In this document: in pieces, positions 6,072-11,532 of the stretch
Numbering within the stretch: position 1 is the first letter of the stretch
How the letters are laid out: each line of letters begins with the position of its first letter
DNA from: Bacillota bacterium
GTDB lineage: Bacteria > Bacillota > UBA4882 > UBA8346
NCBI GenBank assembly: GCA_003501365.1
Contig: DNPP01000215.1
Coordinates: 1 to 11,532 of the forward strand
Reading direction: 5' to 3'
DNA length: 11,532 nt
Notes under the pieces: generated by a model
What the model was told of the DNA's origin: nothing
Seen by the model: the letters and a program-made list of their open reading frames with translations, nothing else
Databases searched by the model: none
Program-made: the position numbers and the translations under genes

Positions 6072-7547
6072 ATGGATAATTATGATATCTTTCGGGATAT
6101 CGCCGAACGCACTGCCGGAGATATTTATATCGGTATTGTGGGACCGGTGCGTACTGGAAAATCGACCTTTATCAAGAAATTTATGGAGCAAATGGTCATC
6201 CCGAATATTGCCAATGTCTATGACCGGGAAAGGGCCCAGGATGAATTGCCCCAGAGTGGAAACGGTCGCACGATTATGACGACTGAACCCAAATTTGTGC
6301 CCAGTGAAGCCGTTGAAGTAAAAGTAGGCGAGGTTTATTTTAAAGTTCGTCTGGTCGATTGTGTCGGTTATGCTGTGGACGGAGCAGTGGGCTATGAAGA
6401 TGAGAATGGTCCGCGGATGGTAATCACGCCTTGGCTGGAAACCCCGGTTAGCTTTGTGGAAGCTTCCGAGATGGGGACCAAAAAAGTCATTAATGATCAT
6501 TCGACGATTGGTCTGGTTGTCACCACTGATGGCAGTATCACCGACCTGTCGCGGGATCAATATATTAGCGCTGAAGAACGGGTGATTAATGAACTTAAGA
6601 CCCTAGGCAAACCTTTTGTGGTGATTCTAAATTCAATCCACCCCGCCCAAGCGGACACCCAAGAACTGGTCGGCGAATTGCGGGATAAATACCAGGTTCC
6701 GGTGTTAGCGACGGATTGTTTGCATTTAAGTTCAGCAGAGATCGAAAATGTGGTTCAAGAGTTGCTATATATGTTCCCAGTGCGGGAGATCCGAATTGAT
6801 TTTCCAAAATGGGTTGAAGAATTGGATGCCGGCCATTGGCTGCGTTCAAGATTTGAAACTGCTGTGTATCAAGCTGTTAACGATGTAAACCGGATCCGGG
6901 ACCTCGATAAAATGGTAAATGGGCTTAAAGACGTCGAAGATGTTCAAGAGGTTGGGGTTTTACAAATTAATCTGGGAGAGGGTTCCCTGCATATTGAGTT
7001 ACGAACCGACCGGACATTGTTCTTCAAGGTACTCGAGGAACTCTCCGGATTTGTTGTCACCGGCGATCATCATTTATTAAAGATTATGCAGGAGTTGGCC
7101 ACAGCCAAACGGGAATATGACAAAGTTGCGGCTGCTTTGAACCAAGTTCGCCAGACTGGTTACGGTGTGGTCCAACCGGTGCTAACCGAGTTGACTTTGG
7201 CTGAACCGGAGTTAATTAGGCATGGACATCGTTTCGGCGTTAAATTAAAGGCTAGCGCCCCTTCAATTCATATGATCAAGGCCGAAATAACTACTGAGGT
7301 GACACCGATTGTTGGTACTGAAAAACAGGGCGAAGAATTTGTAAAATATTTGACGGAGGAGTTTGAGAAAGATCCGTCCCGAATTTGGCAGACTGATTTC
7401 TTCGGCAAAACTATGTATGATTTGGTGAAAGAAGGTATTCAGGTCAAACTTACTCGTATGCCTGAGGATGCGCAGGAGAAACTACAGGAGACTTTAACCA
7501 AGATACTCAATGAGGGAAGCGGCGGCTTAATCTGTATCATCCTTTAA
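6072..7547 (+). CDS. spoIVA: Stage IV sporulation protein A (SpoIVA), coat morphogenetic ATPase
   Basis: SpoIVA is made in the mother cell, hydrolyses ATP to polymerise irreversibly on the forespore outer surface, and forms the basement on which the coat assembles. The 491-residue product matches the 492-residue B. subtilis protein from end to end: Walker A GPVRTGKST at 24-32 (Lys30), the sensor-threonine region TIMTTEPKF (Thr70, Thr71), RLVDCVGY with Walker B Asp96, YEDENGPRM at 108-116, HSTIGLVVTTDGSI at 143-156, then the middle and C-terminal domains with APSIHMIK and the closing GSGGLICIIL. That conserved tail is the region tied to SpoVM and membrane interaction in B. subtilis. A strong AAAAGGGGGG site precedes ATG 6072 by about six bases. 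It is a single-gene unit with its own terminator, lying between gpsA and the HU gene as in B. subtilis. No key residue is missing. Confidence 0.97.
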   Translation: MDNYDIFRDIAERTAGDIYIGIVGPVRTGKSTFIKKFMEQMVIPNIANVYDRERAQDELPQSGNGRTIMTTEPKFVPSEAVEVKVGEVYFKVRLVDCVGYAVDGAVGYEDENGPRMVITPWLETPVSFVEASEMGTKKVINDHSTIGLVVTTDGSITDLSRDQYISAEERVINELKTLGKPFVVILNSIHPAQADTQELVGELRDKYQVPVLATDCLHLSSAEIENVVQELLYMFPVREIRIDFPKWVEELDAGHWLRSRFETAVYQAVNDVNRIRDLDKMVNGLKDVEDVQEVGVLQINLGEGSLHIELRTDRTLFFKVLEELSGFVVTGDHHLLKIMQELATAKREYDKVAAALNQVRQTGYGVVQPVLTELTLAEPELIRHGHRFGVKLKASAPSIHMIKAEITTEVTPIVGTEKQGEEFVKYLTEEFEKDPSRIWQTDFFGKTMYDLVKEGIQVKLTRMPEDAQEKLQETLTKILNEGSGGLICIIL

Positions 7548-7574
7548 AATGGTCAATGAAGACCATTTTTTTTT
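7547..7574 (+). terminator. Intrinsic terminator of spoIVA
   Basis: The stem AAATGGTC (7547-7554) / GACCATTT (7561-7568) has a six-base loop and runs into nine consecutive T. It begins at the last base of the spoIVA stop codon. Confidence 0.9.
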
Positions 7575-7878
7575 ATGATCGGCAAAATATTTGCCAAAAA
7601 AGCAACTCGAAGGTGGGGGAAACCAAATTAAAAAATAGATATTAAGTTGATTGGGTATAGCTTCTAAAAATTTTATTATTTTTTTAGGATCGTAAATCTA
7701 ATATAGCTGGGCAAATTCTCGAAACACAGTGGTACGCTGAAAAAAAGTAGTTTTTTTTTGTTTGAAAAGCAGGATATAGGGGAAGAATCTAGAATTAAGT
7801 ATAACATTATTTTCCAAGATATACCGGATGGGAAATGAATTATTTTTCCATTTTTTCCGGAAGGAGGTGAACTGTTAC
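7575..7878 (+). other. 304-base leader / intergenic region before the HU gene, no gene seen
   Basis: No convincing ORF, tRNA or known riboswitch is visible. A short hairpin CAGTG-GTA-CGCTG (7727-7739, one G-U pair) is followed at once by seven A, GTAG and nine T (7740-7759), an A/T stem-loop that could weakly terminate or pause transcription. Nearer the gene, GGAAA and TTTCC blocks (7831-7850) could pair, and TTCCGGAA overlaps the ribosome binding site. TTGAAA (7762-7767) is a fair -35 but has no good -10 at normal spacing. A promoter must exist here after the spoIVA terminator, but I cannot place it. Confidence 0.35.
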
Positions 7879-8157
7879 ATGACCAAAACCGAACTTATCG
7901 ATAAAATTGCTGAGAAAAGTGGTCTGACCAAGAAGGATTCTGGTAAGGCAATTGATGCGATTATCGGCGCTATGACTCAAAGTCTGTCCAAAGGTGAGAA
8001 GGTTCAATTAGTTGGCTTCGGTAGTTTCGAAGTCCGCAAAAGAGAGGCTCGTAAAGGCCGTAACCCTCAAACCGGCGCTGAAATCAAAATCGCAGCCAGG
8101 AAAGTCCCAGTATTCAAAGCTGGTAAAGCTTTAAAGGATGCTGTTGGCAAAAAGTAA
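7879..8157 (+). CDS. hup: DNA-binding protein HU
   Basis: HU is a dimeric nucleoid protein that bends DNA with two beta arms. The 92-residue product shows the family pattern: the helix-turn-helix-like N-terminus MTKTELIDKIAEKSGLTKKD, the GFGSF signature at 46-50, and the DNA-binding arm EARKGRNPQTG (56-66) with the intercalating proline at residue 63, closed by PVFKAGKALKDAV. An in-frame ATG at 7828 would add 17 residues, but those codons run through the near-perfect ribosome binding site AAGGAGGTGA (7861-7870), eight bases before ATG 7879, so 7879 is the start and the length is typical. It follows spoIVA as hbs does in B. subtilis. It is a single-gene unit between two terminators. Confidence 0.97.
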   Translation: MTKTELIDKIAEKSGLTKKDSGKAIDAIIGAMTQSLSKGEKVQLVGFGSFEVRKREARKGRNPQTGAEIKIAARKVPVFKAGKALKDAVGKK

Positions 8158-8173
8158 TAAAATTGGCTTATCG

Positions 8174-8206
8174 GAATGGACCCTGTTTATGGGGTCCATT
8201 CTTTTT
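8174..8206 (+). terminator. Intrinsic terminator of the HU gene
   Basis: A perfect 10-bp stem GAATGGACCC (8174-8183) / GGGTCCATTC (8192-8201) with an eight-base loop is followed by five T. It lies 16 bases after the HU stop. Confidence 0.92.
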
Positions 8207-8275
8207 ATTATAAATTAATCTCAGGTTCTCACCCCATGCGCCCATGAATAAAGTTTAGGGTAAGGGGGCGGAATC

Positions 8276-9028
8276 ATGAAAATCTTTTATACCAAAAGAT
8301 CTTTATTGATCATTTTGGCATTCTTGGCTGTTTTCAGCTTGGGTTATCTAAGCGGCAAGTGGTCGGGCGGCGGTGCTTTACCCACGATGGGCTTAATCGC
8401 GAAGGAAATGCCGATTTTTTCAGTAAAAAAATCGAATGAAGTCTGCTTAACCTTCGATATCAGCTGGGGTGAGAAAACTTTACCTTTAGTGCTCAAGGTA
8501 CTGCAAGACAATCAAGTACCGGCGACCTTTTTCCTCTCCGGGCCATGGGCGGTAAGACACCCTGCCGAAGTGAAAACCATTGTGGATGGCGGTCATGAGA
8601 TTGCCAGTCATGGAGATCGCCATATTAATTTAAGCCAGTACCCCAAGGAAACGGTGAAAGAGAATATTTCCAAAGCATATGAAGATCTGCTGTCGGTGAC
8701 AGGTAGGGTGGCTCCGTTTTTCCGTCCCCCGAACGGTGATTACGATGATGTCGTCATTGATACCGCCAGGGAATTGGGATTTGAAACGGTGATTTGGGCG
8801 GTCGACTCCCTGGATTGGAAGAATCCCGGTCCGGATTATATGATTCATCGGGTATTAACAAGGGCTTTTCCAGGTGCGATTATCCTTTGCCACGCCAGTG
8901 ATTCCAGTAAAGAGATTCACCTAGCTTTACCTGGAATTATTCAGGGATTGCGTCGCAAAGGTTACAAATTAGTCACGCTTTCAAAACTGACGGAGGGCGG
9001 AACCATCCAACGAATCGACCCGCGCTAA
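8276..9028 (+). CDS. pdaB: Polysaccharide deacetylase, PdaB-like sporulation protein (CE4)
   Basis: This is a NodB-fold (CE4) deacetylase, probably anchored by an N-terminal membrane helix (residues 9-24) and facing the outside or the intermembrane space of the forespore. The 250 residues show TFDISWG at 59-65 (catalytic-base Asp61), ATFFLSGPWA near 83-92, the zinc-type SHGDRH (His112, His116), RPPNG at 150-154, DSLDW at 177-181 and LCHAS at 204-208. The common TFDD motif reads TFDI here. That Asp-to-Ile change followed by SWG is a hallmark I associate with PdaB, which is needed for stable dormant spores in B. subtilis, rather than with vegetative deacetylases. A G-rich site (AAGGGGGCGGA, 8262-8272) precedes ATG 8276. 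The adjoining sporulation gene fits the role. Family confidence is high; the exact substrate is inferred. Confidence 0.88.
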   Translation: MKIFYTKRSLLIILAFLAVFSLGYLSGKWSGGGALPTMGLIAKEMPIFSVKKSNEVCLTFDISWGEKTLPLVLKVLQDNQVPATFFLSGPWAVRHPAEVKTIVDGGHEIASHGDRHINLSQYPKETVKENISKAYEDLLSVTGRVAPFFRPPNGDYDDVVIDTARELGFETVIWAVDSLDWKNPGPDYMIHRVLTRAFPGAIILCHASDSSKEIHLALPGIIQGLRRKGYKLVTLSKLTEGGTIQRIDPR

Positions 9029-9032
9029 AATA

Positions 9033-9055
9033 GATACAGATGACAGAAATCAGGA
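9033..9055 (+). repeat. Second copy of the CAG-rich degenerate repeat, downstream of pdaB
   Basis: GATACAGATGACAGAAATCA plus GGA (9033-9055) matches 5676-5698 at 18 of 23 positions. Both copies lie between a stop codon and the terminator of that gene. The similarity is modest, and low-complexity A/G text raises the chance of coincidence. Confidence 0.35.
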
Positions 9056-9057
9056 AT

Positions 9058-9087
9058 AGAACCACTTACGCAAGGTTCTTTTTTTTT
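9058..9087 (+). terminator. Intrinsic terminator of the pdaB-like gene
   Basis: The stem AGAACC (9058-9063) / GGTTCT (9074-9079), extendable inward by TT/AA, has a short loop and is followed by a nine-T run that starts at the stem's last base. It lies 29 bases after the pdaB stop. Confidence 0.88.
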
Positions 9088-9113
9088 GTTAATCAGGGCC
9101 GCCACCATGGATC

Positions 9114-9141
9114 TTCCCAAAAATAAAATATATGTTATAAT
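9114..9141 (+). promoter_or_regulatory. Candidate vegetative promoter for lepB
   Basis: A perfect TATAAT at 9136-9141 has TTCCCA (9114-9119, four of six matches to TTGACA) 16 bases upstream. It lies after the pdaB terminator and about 85 bases before the lepB start, the only gap in which this transcript could begin. Confidence 0.45.
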
Positions 9142-9225
9142 TGTCTGTGCTGAAAGAAATCTTTATGAAAGAATCACGTTAGAATGGTTTAGCGATAAAT
9201 TAAACTTAAACACAGGAGTGAAACC

Positions 9226-9801
9226 ATGCCTAAAAAACCAGTCAAGAAAACTGCGTCCAAACCGGAACCGGAAGGTTATTCATTACGTCGTTTTCTTAAA
9301 GATGTTTATGAAGTAGTGGTGCCGGCGGTGATTTTGTTCTTTATTATTCACACTTTTTTTCTTCAAGCTCAGGTGGTGCCTTCACCATCAATGCATCCGA
9401 CCATCATGGTCCATGACCAATTTCTGCTGAATAAAACCGCTTATTGGTTTAAGCAACCGCAGCGGTTTGATATTATTGTATTTAGACCCCCGGCGGCGGC
9501 CGATTTTAACGGCGATTTCGTTAAAAGGATCATTGGATTGCCCAGAGAAACCATTCGGGTTCATGCCGGAGTAGTTTATATCAATAACAAACCCCTAAAA
9601 GAGCCGTTTATTTCACCGGATCGAGCTCCGATTGCCGATTATGGACCTTTTATTGTTCCCGATGGTGAGGTTTTCGCGATGGGCGATAATCGCAACAACA
9701 GTAAAGACAGCCGGTACTGGGGAGCCCTGCCGGTTAAAAATATTAAAGGACAAGCATGGTGGCGTTATTGGCCGCTTTCACGGATGGGTATTGTGCGGTA
9801 A
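9226..9801 (+). CDS. lepB: Type I signal peptidase
   Basis: Signal peptidase I removes signal peptides from secreted proteins on the outer face of the membrane. The 191-residue product has a Lys/Pro-rich cytoplasmic N-terminus (1-27), one membrane helix (about 28-47), then the catalytic-serine box PSPSMHPT with Ser55, the catalytic lysine in FVKRIIGLP (Lys100) and the conserved GDNRNNSKDSR at 153-163. The Ser-Lys dyad is complete, and a single-helix protein of about 190 residues is the usual Gram-positive form. AGGAG at 9214-9218 precedes ATG 9226 by seven bases. A candidate promoter lies upstream. The stop at 9799-9801 is one base from the next start, so lepB and the ABC-F gene are probably co-transcribed. 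Confidence 0.96.
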   Translation: MPKKPVKKTASKPEPEGYSLRRFLKDVYEVVVPAVILFFIIHTFFLQAQVVPSPSMHPTIMVHDQFLLNKTAYWFKQPQRFDIIVFRPPAAADFNGDFVKRIIGLPRETIRVHAGVVYINNKPLKEPFISPDRAPIADYGPFIVPDGEVFAMGDNRNNSKDSRYWGALPVKNIKGQAWWRYWPLSRMGIVR

Positions 9802-9802
9802 G

Positions 9803-11532
9803 ATGTCATTAATTCAACTGAACAATCTTAATAAATACTACGGGGCTACGCCGATTTTACGGAATATCAGTCTGACCATTGGGGCCGGTGAAAAGTGGGG
9901 CCTGGTTGGTAAAAACGGCTGTGGAAAAACTACCTTGATGAAGATTCTAACCGGTGCCGAGGATTTTGACAGCGGAGAGTTTCATATTGCCCAAAATTGC
10001 CGTCCTGGTTATTTGCAGCAAGAACCCGACTTTAACGCCGATCTTTCAATCTATCAAGAGCTACGTAATTTGTTTACAGATTTGGACTATTTGCAAACCA
10101 AGATTAGCGAATTACAACAACAAATGTCAACACCCGGTCTGAAAACTGAAACACTGGCGACCCTTATTGAAGAGCATCACCTGTTAACCGAAGAGTTTGA
10201 GACGAAAGGCGGTTATCAGATCGAAGGCCGGATTCAGGGGATTTTGCGTGGATTGGGTTTTTCGAGAGAGCGCTGGAATGACTCGTTTTCGGTTTTAAGC
10301 GGGGGAGAACGGACCCGTCTGGCTTTGGCAAAAATTCTGCTGACAACTTGTGACATATTATTTTTGGATGAGCCCACCAATTATCTTGATATATCGGCTA
10401 TCGAATGGCTGGAAGAATTTTTAACCGGCTATCAGGGTGCGGTCTTGTTGATCTCTCATGATCGATATTTTCTTGACCGGGTGGTCAATGGAATTTACGA
10501 GATTGAATTTTGTAAGATTAAACGATATCGCGGTAATTATACGTTTTATCGTGAGCAGAAAGAACTTGATCTTCAGGCGACCCAAAAAGCCTTCCAAGAA
10601 CAAGAAAAAGAACTGGCGCGTCTAGACAAATTTGTGCGGGAATCCAGGGCTACCGAGAAAAGTAAACGCAAGGCCCATAGCATTGAGAAACGGTTATCCC
10701 AGGTTGAACGGATTGAAAAGCCGTTGGTAAATCAAAAGTCTTTAAAGATTGCCTTCAAGGAGACGACAGCCAGCTCCAGACAGGTTTTGGAGTTAGAAAA
10801 TATTAGTAAGAGTTTTGGCGGTAATACCTTATTTAGCGGGGTCAATCTGCGCATCGAATCCGGTGAAAAAGTCGGATTGATAGGGCCCAATGGTTCCGGT
10901 AAAACAACTCTTTTACGAATCATCCAGGGTCTGGAACAACCGGATAGCGGTAGGGTCCGCTTGGGATATGAGGTTTATCCCAGCTATTTCTCTCAGCTAA
11001 CCGCTGAACAGGATATGAGCGGTACCCCGTTTAGTCAAATCATGGATGCTGCTGATCTCGATAATACGGAAGCCCGAACTATTTTGGGCCGCTTTTTATT
11101 TAGCGGCGACGATGTTTTTAAATCGATGACCGATCTCAGCGGAGGAGAACGCCGTCGCTTGGGATTGATCAAGTTGATGCTCTCCAAAGCCAATTTTTTG
11201 ATCTTGGACGAGCCCACCAACCACCTTGATCTGGATTCGATTGAAGTGATGGAAGAAGCTTTGTCGGAATATAGCGGTACGTTGTTTATTGTCTCCCATG
11301 ATCGTTCTTTTCTGAATGGGGTGGTTGACCGTTGTGTGGCGATTATCGGTCAAACTTTAATGCCGTTTGCCAGTTATCAGGAATATGCGGAATGGAGCAA
11401 AACGTCCGATGATAGCTCCAAAGAGTCCTTTAAACCAAAGAGCACGGCACAGATCCAACGGGAACAGAACAAAGAGGCACAACGGGATCTCAAGCGGAAA
11501 CAAAAAAATTTGGTTCAGCTGGAAACTGATAT
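9803..11532 (+). CDS. ABC-F family ATP-binding protein (YdiF-like), 3' end outside window
   Basis: ABC-F proteins carry two fused ATPase domains and no membrane part. They bind the ribosomal E site and ease stalled translation, and some give antibiotic resistance. The frame is open from ATG 9803 to the right edge (576 full codons). Domain 1 has Walker A GKNGCGKT at 36-43, signature LSGGE at 165-169 and DEPTNYLD. The interdomain linker (about 236-327) is charged and helical, with the YRGNYTFY and KAHSIEKRLSQVE stretches typical of the tRNA-contacting arm. Domain 2 has GPNGSGKT at 361-368, LSGGE at 445-449 and DEPTNHLD. The end is turning into a Lys/Glu-rich coiled coil, as in YdiF or Uup. No strong ribosome binding site precedes the start, only one base after lepB, so translation is probably coupled. 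Without the end, the subfamily is uncertain. Confidence 0.93.
   Translation, partial: MSLIQLNNLNKYYGATPILRNISLTIGAGEKWGLVGKNGCGKTTLMKILTGAEDFDSGEFHIAQNCRPGYLQQEPDFNADLSIYQELRNLFTDLDYLQTKISELQQQMSTPGLKTETLATLIEEHHLLTEEFETKGGYQIEGRIQGILRGLGFSRERWNDSFSVLSGGERTRLALAKILLTTCDILFLDEPTNYLDISAIEWLEEFLTGYQGAVLLISHDRYFLDRVVNGIYEIEFCKIKRYRGNYTFYREQKELDLQATQKAFQEQEKELARLDKFVRESRATEKSKRKAHSIEKRLSQVERIEKPLVNQKSLKIAFKETTASSRQVLELENISKSFGGNTLFSGVNLRIESGEKVGLIGPNGSGKTTLLRIIQGLEQPDSGRVRLGYEVYPSYFSQLTAEQDMSGTPFSQIMDAADLDNTEARTILGRFLFSGDDVFKSMTDLSGGERRRLGLIKLMLSKANFLILDEPTNHLDLDSIEVMEEALSEYSGTLFIVSHDRSFLNGVVDRCVAIIGQTLMPFASYQEYAEWSKTSDDSSKESFKPKSTAQIQREQNKEAQRDLKRKQKNLVQLETD

Noticed and set aside
7536..7547. SpoIVA ends in CIIL, which looks like a eukaryotic CaaX prenylation box
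   Set aside because: The GGLIxIIL tail is conserved in SpoIVA for other reasons, B. subtilis has Ala at the Cys position, and bacteria of this type are not known to have a protein prenyltransferase.
7708..7740. String resembling the cyclic-di-GMP-I (GEMM) riboswitch core: GGGCAAA, CGAAA, then GGTACGC
   Set aside because: The GGC that should pair with GCC after GACGCAAA has no partner here, the sequence reads TACGCTGAAAAA instead, and the GNRA-capped stem cannot form from TTCTCGAAACACAG. The match is superficial.
9086..9316. 76-codon open frame overlapping the lepB start
   Set aside because: No ribosome binding site, no recognisable domain, begins in the pdaB terminator tail and overlaps the well-supported lepB in another frame.

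Overview
The window is a chromosomal housekeeping and sporulation region from an endospore-forming Firmicute, probably of the Clostridia or a related deep lineage. The evidence is a full-length SpoIVA, a PdaB-type spore deacetylase, strong AAGGAGGTGA-like ribosome binding sites, U-tailed intrinsic terminators and moderate-to-low GC. The order der, (plsY), gpsA, spoIVA, HU resembles the Bacillus subtilis der/gpsA/spoIVA/hbs neighbourhood. The DUF512 radical-SAM gene directly before der is a pairing I associate with Clostridia. I cannot name the genus.

Layout. Positions 1-93 hold the 3' end of a gene, followed by a terminator (168-200). A small four-helix membrane protein of the YvlD / phage-holin-IV type lies on the minus strand (272-604). 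To its right, on the plus strand, is an unassigned 149-residue protein that resembles YflT / general stress protein 17M (797-1246). A tight cluster follows: DUF512 PDZ-radical SAM protein (1327-2685), the ribosome-assembly GTPase Der (2670-3977), the acyl-phosphate acyltransferase PlsY (3999-4622) and glycerol-3-phosphate dehydrogenase GpsA (4619-5653). It ends in a terminator at 5796-5821 after a degenerate inverted repeat. Next come single-gene units, each with its own terminator: spoIVA (6072-7547), HU (7879-8157) and a pdaB-like gene (8276-9028). The last unit is signal peptidase I (9226-9801) with an ABC-F ATPase one base behind it, which runs off the right edge.

How the genes work together. 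GpsA makes sn-glycerol-3-phosphate and PlsY acylates it, so these translationally coupled genes supply the first two steps of phospholipid synthesis. Der serves 50S maturation, and the ABC-F protein probably serves the translating ribosome. SpoIVA is the coat-basement ATPase that polymerises on the forespore surface, and the PdaB-like protein probably acts on spore peptidoglycan. HU compacts DNA and LepB cleaves signal peptides.

Novelty. I found no previously undescribed multi-gene system. The points worth a second look are the overlapping DUF512/Der start, a short degenerate repeat found after both gpsA and pdaB, paired palindromes upstream of spoIVA, a long unexplained HU leader, a possibly truncated gene at the left edge, and the uncharacterised YflT-like protein.
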